Source of the DNA: JACJWR01 sp964627505
Lineage (GTDB): Bacteria; Actinomycetota; Actinomycetes; S36-B12; UBA10799
Length of the DNA: 64,000 nt
Direction of reading: 5' to 3'
NCBI GenBank assembly: GCA_964627505.1
Contig: CAZVKB010000004.1
Coordinates: 1-64,000, forward strand
The position numbers were made by a program, and so were the translations under genes. Positions 1 through 8,133 of the stretch are shown here, piece by piece. The notes beneath the pieces were generated by a model, which worked only from the letters and a program-made list of their open reading frames with translations, was not told the DNA's origin and made no database searches. How positions within the stretch are numbered: the first letter of the stretch is position 1; the number at the start of each line of letters is the position of its first letter.

Positions 1-52
1 CCGCCACAGCCGCCACCGCCACCGCACGACCCGCGAACTTCACAACACTCAT
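1..52 (-). CDS. N-terminus of a probable secreted protein, cut by window edge
   Basis: Reading leftward from an ATG at 52, the frame is open to the window edge and begins MSVVKFAGRAVAVAAVA. A lysine and an arginine followed by an Ala/Val run look like the start of a signal peptide. A GGGAG ribosome-binding site lies about 6 bases upstream of the ATG. Only 17 residues are visible, so no family can be named. The 5' region (53-200) is extremely rich in A and C on the plus strand, giving a G/T-rich leader on the transcript side. Confidence 0.5.
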   Translation of the reverse strand, partial: MSVVKFAGRAVAVAAVA

Positions 53-211
53 CTTCGACTCCCACACACTAGGACCAACCGGACAACCAACTGACCCCCA
101 CACTGCCCGGCCAACCTCAACCCCACCTCAAGACCACACCCCCACCCGGTCAAGAACCACCCACCCCACACCAAAACCACACAAAGCGGCAGGACCGAAA
201 CGGCTTGGACA

Positions 212-264
212 TGCCAAAGCCCGTGCAGTCAGCGCTGATTGCGGTGGCTGCACGGGCTTCGGCA
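212..264 (-). terminator. Long stem-loop downstream of the START-like gene
   Basis: AAGCCCGTGCAG at 217-228 pairs perfectly with CTGCACGGGCTT at 248-259. After one mismatch the stem extends by four more pairs (212-215 with 261-264). It lies downstream of the minus-strand gene ending at 359 and could stop its transcript. There is no clear U-tract on that strand: a run of A follows the hairpin on the plus strand instead. Termination is therefore inferred, while the pairing is seen directly. Confidence 0.45.
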
Positions 265-358
265 AAAAAGTCAACGCACCGGGGTAAGGATTCCCGTGAG
301 AGGCAGGGATCGGGGTTCCCCGGAGCCAGGTGCGAGGGTGTTCCCGGGAGGCTGGTTG

Positions 359-790
359 TTAGCCCTCTGCTCGCTTCTTCAGTCCTTCGACAGCACCGCT
401 GGCCGTTCCCTTGATTGTGTTCTTCTGCAGAAACCCTGGCACCGGGAGGGAAGAATCAACCATGAGGCTGAAGGTCACTTCGGTGGCTCCGCCTTTGTCC
501 ACGAGCGTCCAGGAGCCGGTCTGATTCTTCTGCGACTTGCTGGGCGCCACCAACTTCCACGACATGGAGGTATCGGTGTGGGTGTAGTCGAGGTCGAATT
601 CGTCCTTGGCGATCTTCACATCGTTGACGAGGTGGGCACGCTTGACCAGCCCGTCGTCGTAGGTCTCCGTGACCTCCGAGCTAATCGTGCCGGGGAACCA
701 CTCCGATTGGCTGTTGACGTCGCGCACGATGGCAAGCACGTCGGCGATTGGGGCATTGACGGTGATTGATTTATCTACAGTTACGCTCAT
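359..790 (-). CDS. SRPBCC/START-like polyketide cyclase-dehydrase family protein
   Basis: A protein of 143 residues with the small SRPBCC fold pattern. It has an N-terminal strand followed by PIADVLAIVRDVNSQSEWFPG, the usual helix that closes the ligand cavity, then paired strands and a C-terminal helix rich in K, R and A. Such proteins bind hydrophobic ligands, and actinobacterial members are often annotated cyclase/dehydrase without a proven reaction. The length is normal for a single-domain member. No signal peptide is seen, so it is probably cytoplasmic. The ATG has only a weak ribosome-binding site. It stands alone, with the strong stem-loop 95 bases past its stop. Ligand unknown. Confidence 0.8.
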   Translation of the reverse strand: MSVTVDKSITVNAPIADVLAIVRDVNSQSEWFPGTISSEVTETYDDGLVKRAHLVNDVKIAKDEFDLDYTHTDTSMSWKLVAPSKSQKNQTGSWTLVDKGGATEVTFSLMVDSSLPVPGFLQKNTIKGTASGAVEGLKKRAEG

Positions 791-842
791 GCGCCCAGAC
801 GTTACGCCAACGCGCGCACGATTGCTTGCTGAACAGCAGTGC

Positions 843-1697
843 TCAGCCCAATTCGAAAGTCGTCACTCCAAACACCTCTAACCAACTGATGTGCGGCGGC
901 GGACCCATGGTCATGCGGGCGCAACCAAACACCTCGCTCATATCGTGGTCCGCTGCCAGCGCCATCGCCACGCCATTGATCTCAGGCACGTCGAGAAACA
1001 GTGGCGACTCGGCAGCGTGATCGGACATGGCCGCGAAAAGTACGTCAGCCACGTCGCCGTCAGCGGCGAATAGCGGGCCAATCTTGAACCCCTCCCGGCA
1101 TTCCCGGACAACTCCATAGCCGTTGAGTTGCCCATCGGCGACAGCGGCCACCGCCAACGACCCAGCCTGTCGAATCCACGGCTGCAGGAAACTCGGTCTC
1201 GGTGCTCCGAAGTGTGCGGTGTCGTAAGCCACGACTTCCGCGAAGGGCACCCCTGCGAGCAACTCGCAGGCGTCCCTGGCGGCGGGATTAGCCTTGCCGA
1301 CGCCGGCCATCCGAATGTTCCGGTGATTGAACTGCATCCCCAGACTGGCGTAATACGGCTGCATCTCGAAGACGCCATCGATTGCGATCGTGGCCTGGTC
1401 ATCGAGACGGCTACGAAACGAAGTCAGCAACTTCTCCACCCCGAACGACCCGATCCCCTGACCACGGAACTCTGGCCGCACAATGAACAGCCCGGCGAAT
1501 CCATACCGTCGGCCATACGTCACCAGCGAAATGCTGCCGATCAACTGTCCATCTTGCTCGAGCGCCACAAACCCTTGGGGATCTGCCGCCCAAAACACCT
1601 CCGCGTCATGTTGTCCCGGATTCCAACCTTCGGCGGCCGCCCAGTCCAACACGATGTCCAGTTCGTCCCGCTGCAATGGCCGCACGTTCATCACCAT
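843..1697 (-). CDS. GNAT-family N-acetyltransferase with C-terminal extension
   Basis: A protein of 284 residues. The N-terminal half is a GNAT domain: IGSISLVTYG strand, then FIVRPEFRGQGIGSFGVEKL, in which RGQGIG is the acetyl-CoA pyrophosphate-binding motif A. Residues from about 150 onward resemble the second GNAT-like half of YitH-type acetyltransferases. The substrate is not identifiable. A strong GGAGGAGGT ribosome-binding site lies 9 bases before the ATG at 1697, inside the end of the upstream DUF2804 gene. The two genes overlap by 7 bases and are surely co-transcribed. Confidence 0.85.
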   Translation of the reverse strand: MVMNVRPLQRDELDIVLDWAAAEGWNPGQHDAEVFWAADPQGFVALEQDGQLIGSISLVTYGRRYGFAGLFIVRPEFRGQGIGSFGVEKLLTSFRSRLDDQATIAIDGVFEMQPYYASLGMQFNHRNIRMAGVGKANPAARDACELLAGVPFAEVVAYDTAHFGAPRPSFLQPWIRQAGSLAVAAVADGQLNGYGVVRECREGFKIGPLFAADGDVADVLFAAMSDHAAESPLFLDVPEINGVAMALAADHDMSEVFGCARMTMGPPPHISWLEVFGVTTFELG

Positions 1698-2677
1698 CGG
1701 TTGCGCACCTCCTCCGCCCAGCCTCGCAGGCCATCGACCGTGACGCTCGCGTCAGACAATTCCACGCGCCCGTGCCACGTGCCGAAACACTGGTGGGTGA
1801 CGTTGTCGATCAGTCCCAAGTGCGTGACATCCGAGCGGACATGGGCGGGACGAAACTCCATCTGCACCGCTCCGTCGGCAGAACGCACCAGCCACGGTCG
1901 CCGCCAGTCTTCGGGGTGATAGACCCACTGCAAATCTTGCGAGATTTTGTGCAATTTCCCGTCCAGGGTCACCGCGTTTTCAGTGCTTCCGGTGCCATCG
2001 GTCCATTGGCCGCCGAATTGCAGGCCAACGATCCGACCATCGACGATTCCGGAACCCGCCCCCCAATTCCAAGTCACGCGATAGGGCCATTTTCCGCGCC
2101 CGAAATCCCAGGTAGCCCAGGTGTCCTCGGCAAAGTCATAGGTCGCGTCCTGCGTCCACACATGACCCTGCGCTGGCAATGAGTTCTCTTTGACCGTGTA
2201 TTGGAAACGCTGGTCCGACCATGGCACGACGACACCGAGCGACTCGTGGTCGCTGGGTCGAACAATCCGCATATCTGCCTCGAGATGGTCCGTCCGTGCC
2301 CAAAGTCGGATTCCATCCGCACGCGGTGTCAGTCGGATTTCCAAGCGCTTGGTCGTCACCGAGACTGGGCCCGCACCCGGCCGATCAGGCAAAGGCATCG
2401 GGCGCCCGGCGGTCAACGCCGTTTGCGCCAGTTCGTTGCCATGAGGGTCTAAGAAATACACCGCTGACAGATGCGCATAATCCAGGTCGCTCACGGTTAC
2501 CGCAAGCACACAATCGGGACTTTGCACAGCCCAGTATTCCCACCGCTTACGCCGCCCCCAACCGGGCACATCCGCATCATGCAACGGTTGCCGTGTCCAT
2601 CCGACCGCCGCCGGATTCACTCGCCCGCGTGGGCTGCACAACTGCACTGGCTCCGTGATCTCTCGCTCGATCGGCAC
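1691..2677 (-). CDS. DUF2804 domain-containing protein
   Basis: A protein of 328 residues matching the DUF2804 family across its length. It shows the characteristic WNWGAGSGIVDGRIVGLQFG stretch near the middle, followed by WTDGTGSTENA. The family is widespread in actinobacteria and some proteobacteria; it resembles lipocalin-like or hydroxysteroid-type folds and its reaction is not established. No signal peptide. The GTG at 2677 is preceded by TGGGGTA placed very close, so the start is not certain. It overlaps the GNAT gene downstream, suggesting that the acetyltransferase acts in the same, unknown, process. It diverges from cutC. Confidence 0.85.
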   Translation of the reverse strand: MPIEREITEPVQLCSPRGRVNPAAVGWTRQPLHDADVPGWGRRKRWEYWAVQSPDCVLAVTVSDLDYAHLSAVYFLDPHGNELAQTALTAGRPMPLPDRPGAGPVSVTTKRLEIRLTPRADGIRLWARTDHLEADMRIVRPSDHESLGVVVPWSDQRFQYTVKENSLPAQGHVWTQDATYDFAEDTWATWDFGRGKWPYRVTWNWGAGSGIVDGRIVGLQFGGQWTDGTGSTENAVTLDGKLHKISQDLQWVYHPEDWRRPWLVRSADGAVQMEFRPAHVRSDVTHLGLIDNVTHQCFGTWHGRVELSDASVTVDGLRGWAEEVRNRW

Positions 2678-2735
2678 TACCCCAGGCTAGCCACTGGCAC
2701 TTCGGAATCCGCTATCCCATTACCAGAATTTACGG

Positions 2736-2764
2736 GTGACAATCCCCGACTGGTGGGCTACGGT
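2736..2764 (+). promoter_or_regulatory. Candidate sigma-70-type promoter of the cutC leader
   Basis: GTGACA at 2736-2741 and TACGGT at 2759-2764 are separated by exactly 17 bases and resemble -35 and -10 elements. Transcription would start near 2771, giving a leader of about 315 bases before the cutC start. This is a consensus match by eye only. Confidence 0.4.
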
Positions 2765-2807
2765 AAAAGCACCGGGATCGCCAACCACCCGGAGGAAGGG
2801 GCGCCAT

Positions 2808-2876
2808 ATGACCACCGCAAAGACCATCTCTGAGCGTTGTTACTCACGCGACCTCACCTGGACAGGATCTGCCTGA
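2808..2876 (+). CDS. Possible 22-residue leader peptide upstream of cutC
   Basis: ATG at 2808 opens MTTAKTISERCYSRDLTWTG and stops at 2876 after two further residues. It has one of the best ribosome-binding sites in the window: GGAGGAAGG at 2791-2799, 8 bases before the ATG. It sits downstream of the candidate promoter and about 100 bases upstream of a very strong hairpin in front of cutC. Such an arrangement suggests a translated leader that could influence the hairpin. There is no homology to support it, and the peptide could also be chance. Its single Cys lies next to a Tyr (RCYSR). Confidence 0.35.
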   Translation: MTTAKTISERCYSRDLTWTGSA

Positions 2877-2974
2877 CCTGTCGGCATACTGCTGGAAGTC
2901 TGGCTGAGTGGTTCAGAGATTTCCTTACCCCTACTCCCCCTCGTAGTGCCATCGCAGATGTGCAACTCGGGGTT

Positions 2975-3018
2975 GACGCCTCGTGTGGTCTGGCAGCCCA
3001 GACCCACGGGGCGTCTTT
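2975..3018 (+). terminator. Strong hairpin before cutC, possible attenuator
   Basis: An 11-bp stem (2975-2985 with 3005-3015, one G-T pair), a single bulged T, a second 7-bp stem (2987-2993 with 2998-3004) and a 4-base loop, followed directly by TTT. That is 18 base pairs of mostly G-C pairing inside the leader of cutC. Together with the upstream small frame it would suit a conditional terminator, but the T-run is short. Confidence 0.5.
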
Positions 3019-3023
3019 ACATC

Positions 3024-3040
3024 ACCGGTTCCCAACTGGT
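3024..3040 (+). other. Second small hairpin ahead of cutC ribosome-binding site
   Basis: ACCGGTT and AACTGGT form a 7-bp stem (one G-T pair) with a 3-base loop, 9 bases after the strong hairpin and 46 bases before the cutC start. It could be part of an alternative leader structure. Seen directly as pairing; any role is inferred. Confidence 0.35.
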
Positions 3041-3085
3041 GTCAGTCACCGCAAAGTGTGTCCCCCCACCTGAGTGAGGAAATCC

Positions 3086-3775
3086 GTGCCCATCCTGGAA
3101 GTGTGCGCCTATTCACCCCTCGCCGCCGCAACGGCCATCGGGGCCGGCGCCGATCGGGTGGAACTGTGCCGAGCACCCGATAGTGACGGACTCACCCCCA
3201 CTTCGGCTGACCTGGCATCCGCAGCAGACTTGCTGCATTACGCACCGATTCACCCGATCGTGCGACCGCGCGACTCTTTCGAAATTTCTGCTGCCGACCT
3301 CGATCAGATGCTGGCAGCGATCACCGAGGTACGGACGCTGGGCTATCCGGGTGTAGTTCTCGGAGCACTTAGCTACGGCCACATCGTCGAACCCGATTGG
3401 CAAGTTCTGCACGTACTTATGTCTGCGTGTCACGGTTTGGAAGTGACGTTTCATCGTGCCTTCGACCATGTGACTCAGCAAGCCGAGGGCATCGGCAGGT
3501 TGGCGGACTTAGGCGTGCGGCGGATCCTCACCAGTGGCAAACCAGGCCCCGCGGTGGAACATCTCAGCTGTCTGTCCTCGCTCCTAACATCCGCAGCCAA
3601 CGCTGGAGTTGGACTCATGGCAGGCGGCGGCATCTCCAGTTCGAATGCCCATAAATTGCTCGCAATCGGCATCAATGAGATCCATGCCTCCGCTGGCGGT
3701 TCCCAAGGTGCCCAGGACTTATTCGAGGTGCGTAATCTCGCCGGACAGCTGGCTCGGTGGCCGTCAGGATCTTGA
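3086..3775 (+). CDS. cutC: Copper homeostasis protein CutC
   Basis: A TIM-barrel protein of 229 residues. It opens PILEVCAYSPLAAATA, then GAGADRVELCRAPDSDGLTP, the hallmark of CutC, and ends with the conserved glycine-rich GVGLMAGGGIS and the NEIHASAGG motif. CutC has been linked to copper tolerance; its biochemical activity remains debated. I place the start at GTG 3086 rather than GTG 3074. It has GAGGA about 7 bases upstream, and CutC proteins normally begin within a few residues of LEVCAYS. Transcription is probably from the promoter near 2740 through a structured leader. Confidence 0.92.
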   Translation: MPILEVCAYSPLAAATAIGAGADRVELCRAPDSDGLTPTSADLASAADLLHYAPIHPIVRPRDSFEISAADLDQMLAAITEVRTLGYPGVVLGALSYGHIVEPDWQVLHVLMSACHGLEVTFHRAFDHVTQQAEGIGRLADLGVRRILTSGKPGPAVEHLSCLSSLLTSAANAGVGLMAGGGISSSNAHKLLAIGINEIHASAGGSQGAQDLFEVRNLAGQLARWPSGS

Positions 3776-3797
3776 TCACCACCGCTGACACCCCGCT

Positions 3798-4541
3798 TCA
3801 CCCCGGTCGCGGATAACACAGTCCCGACGGGCTAACTGCTAGCCCCGGCGTCTGCATGTCCCATGTGAGCTCGCCCATGTGAGCCCGCAGAAGTGCCGGC
3901 AACACTTGCGCTGTCGCGCGGGCATCGCCGAGAGCCGTGTGCGCATCGTTGAGATTCACATGCGCCCAGGAGCACAGGGTGGACAGTCGATAGTCCGGAC
4001 ACGTCACCACCTGCCGAGCCAGCCGCAGCGTGTCGATCGCCGGCAACGTGGGCACATCCCGCTCCACGCCCGCAAACGCCGCAGTGAGGAAACCCGCCTC
4101 AAACCTGGCGTTATGAGCAACCACCACTGCCCCGCCTAACCAACACAGGATGTCGTCCACCACCTCCCGAAACCGCGGTGCATGCGCCACCATGTCATTG
4201 GTGATTCGGTGGATGCCGACGGCTCCAGTGTCTCGACCGCCACCTGGATTGATCAGGGTGGACCACTCGGCTTGCGGTTGCCCGTCGGCACCCACCCGAA
4301 CGATGCCGACTTCCACAATCCGATGGCCCTGCGCTGGGCTCAGCCCAGTCGTCTCCAGGTCCACCACCGCATACCCATCCCGGCCGCAGGGCGTACCAGC
4401 GAAGGCCCCCGGGTAGCTGAAAAGCGGTCTCGGCGTGGCCTTCACAGCCGCCAACGTTACGCCGGGTTCGCGCGTTGCAGCCGACTGCCTCGGCGCCGCT
4501 GGCCAGAATCGGCGCCAACCGGCGCCCACCTGCTTGGACAT
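3798..4541 (-). CDS. DnaQ-like DEDDh 3'-5' exonuclease
   Basis: A protein of 247 residues with a complete DEDDh exonuclease core. Exo I is VDLETTGL, Exo II is HNARFEAGFL and Exo III is HTALGDARAT, which carries the catalytic His and Asp. These residues bind two metal ions and hydrolyse DNA or RNA from the 3' end. It resembles stand-alone epsilon-like exonucleases of actinobacteria. About 45 residues of unconserved N-terminal extension precede the core. I chose ATG 4541 because GGGGGAGG sits 7 bases upstream. It lies 88 bases after the NERD-helicase gene on the same strand, so the two may form one transcript acting on damaged or foreign nucleic acid. Confidence 0.88.
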   Translation of the reverse strand: MSKQVGAGWRRFWPAAPRQSAATREPGVTLAAVKATPRPLFSYPGAFAGTPCGRDGYAVVDLETTGLSPAQGHRIVEVGIVRVGADGQPQAEWSTLINPGGGRDTGAVGIHRITNDMVAHAPRFREVVDDILCWLGGAVVVAHNARFEAGFLTAAFAGVERDVPTLPAIDTLRLARQVVTCPDYRLSTLCSWAHVNLNDAHTALGDARATAQVLPALLRAHMGELTWDMQTPGLAVSPSGLCYPRPG

Positions 4542-4629
4542 TGCCAACCTCCCCCTCTGGACACTTTGTCCCGATAGCAGCCATCGTGATGGCCACCTCC
4601 GACAAAAAACCGCCGGAAGGGTCGAGTGG

Positions 4630-6369
4630 TCAAGCCGAGGTGCGCTGCTGGGCCAAGCCTTCCTGTGTTGCCAGAATCAGCAAGCGGTCCCGAGCCCTGG
4701 TGACTCCTACGCTGATCAGATCGTGATAGGCCCCGCGGCTAGATGCATTGAGATCCGTGAGGATCACCGCCGGTGCCTCCAACCCCTTGAACGAGTGAAT
4801 CGTGGAGTAACGCACCCGGCCTTTCTGTTTTGGCCCACCTCGGCGGTAATCCACCAGCAGCGGGCTCAGCCAATCGTCAGAGCACAACGCCGCAGCAGAC
4901 TTCCGATAGCGACTCAGCACCACAATGTCTGACAACTCGAAACCGTCGGCCACCAAAGTCCGCACTGCCGCAACCAGCAACTCAGCCTGCTCTTCCGGCG
5001 TGGTGTAGGTGTGCAGCACCGGCTGATAACCGTCTGCGGGCCGACGATACGAGGCATACATATGATCCACCCCGCACAATTCGGCCGCCTCTTCGGCAAT
5101 TCCAGGGACATTGCGGCAGTTGGTGGTCAGTCGAAATGTTGCGAATGAACCTGCCCGGTCGAGTAGTTCCAGACCAGCGGCTCGGGCATACAGCGCCTGG
5201 TCATCAAAGTCCCCGAAGAACAGCGCCCGGCCTGAACGCAGCCCGCCGTGCACCAGATAGTCGACCACCTCCAGCCAATTCTCCCGGCAGAGGTCCTGCA
5301 CCTCGTCCACGATCAGGTAGTCAGCCGGGGCTAGCGCCGACGAACCGGCTTCCCCCACTTCGGACGCGGCTGCGGTATCCCGCGCGGCTACCAGCACTTC
5401 CCAAGCTGACACCGGCAGGGACACCTCCCAAAACTCGCGATCAGTGTCCTGACTCGCCGGCAATCCGGTGATGTCGAGCATGAGCTGCGGCAACGTGTGC
5501 ACGCTGAGACCGTCGATGTCTTCGGCCTGCTCGGACAGGTAACGGGCCAATGCGTGGTTGAAACACAGCAATACACCTCGTTTCCCCCGCGCAGCCTCCC
5601 GCCTCGCCGCTTCCAATGCCAGGAAGGTCTTTCCACACCCGGGCGGACCGGTCACCAATACCTGCTGATTGCCACTCAACCCATCGAGCACCATCACCTG
5701 CTCGTCCAGCAAACGCGCGAGTTCTTGTTCGCGAGCGGCACGAATATCCTTTGGACTTGGGGCCACGTGGAGATGCGGCTTCAATCTGGCCGCAATGGCG
5801 TTGGTTTGCTCCAGACTCGGTCCGATCACAGCAGGCCACTTATGACCCTTGTCGGCCCGGTTTGCACGTCCGGCGGCAAGCAAACGAATGATCGCCCCGG
5901 GCACGTCTGCTTCCAGATCCGTGTTGTCCAACACCTGCCAACCAAACCATTCCACACTCCCGGGCAACTCTCGCTTGGCGGGCGCGTGGGTGAACCACAC
6001 CCCGGCCTCGAAATGCACCGCGGTCAGGCCCATCCGCGAGTTGAGATACTCCCCGATCGCAAACTTTGCGTTATCCGCTTGGGCAAAAGGACTGTTCGAG
6101 GTAGGGGGCCGACGCCCCAACCGCCACATGCCGTTGCTGTCGCGTGACACCGAACGATGCGACTTCACTTCGATCACGGCAACACCGTGCCCCGGCACCA
6201 CCACTACGAAGTCGGCCTCACCGCGCTGTTGGCGAGGATGATCGGCCAGCCGCAACGAGTGCAATGCGATCCAATCATCGCAATCCGGGCTCGCAGCCAA
6301 GGCACGGAACAGTGCCTGCTCGCCCGGTGGGGCATCGTCGCTGATGATGGGCGGAATCATCACCACCAT
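4630..6369 (-). CDS. NERD-domain nuclease fused to UvrD/Rep-type (SF1) helicase
   Basis: A protein of 579 residues. Residues about 15-160 form a NERD nuclease-related domain: GEADFVVVVPGHGVAVIEVK has the D and the E-x-K of a PD-(D/E)XK-like site. A superfamily 1 helicase follows: Walker A GPPGCGKT near 240, Walker B with DEVQD near 355, a TTNCRN motif, HSFKGLE near 525 and GVTRARDRL near the end. NERD-helicase fusions are common in actinobacteria and are presumed to act in DNA repair or defence. The start at 6369 has GGAGG 7 bases upstream; an upstream ATG at 6462 lacks this. It is followed by the exonuclease gene. Confidence 0.85.
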   Translation of the reverse strand: MVVMIPPIISDDAPPGEQALFRALAASPDCDDWIALHSLRLADHPRQQRGEADFVVVVPGHGVAVIEVKSHRSVSRDSNGMWRLGRRPPTSNSPFAQADNAKFAIGEYLNSRMGLTAVHFEAGVWFTHAPAKRELPGSVEWFGWQVLDNTDLEADVPGAIIRLLAAGRANRADKGHKWPAVIGPSLEQTNAIAARLKPHLHVAPSPKDIRAAREQELARLLDEQVMVLDGLSGNQQVLVTGPPGCGKTFLALEAARREAARGKRGVLLCFNHALARYLSEQAEDIDGLSVHTLPQLMLDITGLPASQDTDREFWEVSLPVSAWEVLVAARDTAAASEVGEAGSSALAPADYLIVDEVQDLCRENWLEVVDYLVHGGLRSGRALFFGDFDDQALYARAAGLELLDRAGSFATFRLTTNCRNVPGIAEEAAELCGVDHMYASYRRPADGYQPVLHTYTTPEEQAELLVAAVRTLVADGFELSDIVVLSRYRKSAAALCSDDWLSPLLVDYRRGGPKQKGRVRYSTIHSFKGLEAPAVILTDLNASSRGAYHDLISVGVTRARDRLLILATQEGLAQQRTSA

Positions 6370-6681
6370 GGGTCGGCCTCCGCTCGCGTTTGCAATAACG
6401 GTGCAGAGTCCCGGTCGCCAGGCCCCCGCCATCGGTCCGCATACCTGGCCATCCACCGTCACTGTTGACGTTGCCCGCTGCCCTGCCCGTCCATCCTGCC
6501 GTACCGAGTGACCCAGCGATGACTTTTCCCTTGTTGATCATGAACTGCCGAGAAATGGCAGCGCATACCCGATGACGCCAACCGCGCTGGCCTTACATTC
6601 CGCTTACAAAAAGTGCAGACGGACTCCACATCGCCCCGACACGTTGGAAACAGACACAGAATCCAGTGATTGGGGCGCCAC
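6370..6681. promoter_or_regulatory. 312-bp divergent intergenic region
   Basis: This gap separates the leftward NERD-helicase gene from the rightward ferric-reductase-like gene and must hold both promoters. I see a small hairpin, CTGCC at 6545-6549 with GGCAG at 6557-6561. There is also an AT-richer stretch near 6590-6610 in which TTAC is repeated 11 bases apart, plausible as operator or promoter DNA for the rightward gene. There is no convincing consensus promoter, small gene or RNA. Confidence 0.4.
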
Positions 6682-8097
6682 ATGAGTGTGACCACGTTTA
6701 CCCAGCCATCAGCCCCGCCGAACGTCACCCCCGCAGGGTCGGTGGCGGCGCGCAGCGGACCGACCAGGCCCAAAACCCGTCATCGGCTCTCAGCCACGGA
6801 TGTCGCTGGGGTCATTGCCGGTGTACTCGGTGGCCTCATCCTCGGCTCGGGTTGGGTGCTAAGTGCACAGAACTGGAACACACCCGGCGGTCCGCTGACG
6901 GTCCTCGGATCGCTCACTGCCCTGCTCGGCACCTACCTCTGCCTACTTCTGATCGTCATCGTGGCCCGGGTGCCGTGGCTGGAACACCGCATCGGCCAAG
7001 ACCGTCTGATCGCACTGCACCGTCGAATTGCGCCTTGGGCTATCGGGCTGATCACCGTGCATGTGCTGGCCACCACGTGGGGATATGCGCAGGCCGCTGG
7101 TATCGGGGTGTGGCGACAACTGGTCGAACTCGTCACTGGATACGCATGGATGGTGCCTGCGAGTGTGGCCTTGGTGGCCATGCTGTTGCTGAGTTTGATC
7201 AGCGTGCGTGCGGTACGGCGACATCTGAAGTATGAAACATGGTGGGTGGCACATCTGTACTTCTATCTGGCGGTGGCATTGGCCTTCGGCCACCAACTGA
7301 GCGCGGGTTCGATCTTTCCCGGTCAGCCGTGGGCCCGCGCAGGGTGGATCGCACTCTACGTGGGTGTCGCCGGGCTGGTGCTGGGAGCGCGGGTTGTCCT
7401 GCCGCTGGTCCGGAGTTGGCGTTATTCCTACCGCGTCGCCGAAGTTGTCACCGAATACCCGGGTGTCGTGGATGTGACGATCACAGGACGCCATCTGGAG
7501 CGGCTCCCCGTGTGCGGCGGGCAGTTCTTCGAGTGGCGCTTCCTCACCCGCCAGTGGTGGTGGCAGGCACACCCCTACTCACTGTCCCGCGGACCAGATG
7601 GCCAGACACTGCGCATCACCGTGAAGGCGCTCGGCGATCAGAGTTCGGCGATCGACCGCCTGCGTCCCGGCACCAGAGTGATCGCCGAGGGGCCCTACGG
7701 AATCTTCACCGCTGCCCACCGCACTGGCGGTGCCAGCGTGGTGGCGGTGGCCGCTGGTGTAGGTGTGGCACCGGTGAAATCGCTGTTGGACACGCTGGGT
7801 CCAGCCGATGACGTCAGCCTCATCTACCGGGTACCGGACCTCGCACCGGAATCCATTGCACTGCGGGCCGAGGTTGAGGCGATGGTGGCCAAAAATCATT
7901 GGCACCTGGTGTATGTACCTGGCGCACCCGAGGCCTGCACCATGACCTCAGACATGCTGGTGCACCTGGCACCGAGCGCAACTGCTGCGGACATCTTCGT
8001 CTGTGGGCCCCAGCAGTTCACGGCCACTGTGGTGTCGGCGGCCCGGGGCCTCGGTATCCCGCCCGAACGGATTCATCATGAACTCTTCACATTCTGA
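6682..8097 (+). CDS. Membrane ferric-reductase-like flavocytochrome (FRD domain plus FAD/NAD reductase)
   Basis: A protein of 471 residues. The N-terminal half has about six membrane segments. Two of these carry His pairs spaced as in bis-heme ferric reductase domains: LHRRIAPW...VH (14 apart) and AHLYFYLAVALAFGH (13 apart). The C-terminal half is a ferredoxin-NADP+ reductase module with an FAD-binding HPYSLSRG motif, a glycine-rich GVGVAPVKSL NAD site and a VCGPQQF tail motif. It should move electrons from cytosolic NAD(P)H through FAD and two hemes across the membrane. ATG 6682 was chosen over a TTG 12 bases upstream. It heads a unit with the FMN-binding protein and ApbE, its likely acceptor and the flavinylating enzyme. 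Confidence 0.9.
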   Translation: MSVTTFTQPSAPPNVTPAGSVAARSGPTRPKTRHRLSATDVAGVIAGVLGGLILGSGWVLSAQNWNTPGGPLTVLGSLTALLGTYLCLLLIVIVARVPWLEHRIGQDRLIALHRRIAPWAIGLITVHVLATTWGYAQAAGIGVWRQLVELVTGYAWMVPASVALVAMLLLSLISVRAVRRHLKYETWWVAHLYFYLAVALAFGHQLSAGSIFPGQPWARAGWIALYVGVAGLVLGARVVLPLVRSWRYSYRVAEVVTEYPGVVDVTITGRHLERLPVCGGQFFEWRFLTRQWWWQAHPYSLSRGPDGQTLRITVKALGDQSSAIDRLRPGTRVIAEGPYGIFTAAHRTGGASVVAVAAGVGVAPVKSLLDTLGPADDVSLIYRVPDLAPESIALRAEVEAMVAKNHWHLVYVPGAPEACTMTSDMLVHLAPSATAADIFVCGPQQFTATVVSAARGLGIPPERIHHELFTF

Positions 8098-8133
8098 GCC
8101 GTTCATCCCATCAGCGAAGAAAGGACGCCAATC

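Noticed and set aside
2905..2985. tRNA-Ser-like start (GGCTGAGTGG) in the cutC leader
   Set aside because: No anticodon arm or GGTTCGA-type T-loop follows at the right spacing, and the acceptor ends do not pair.
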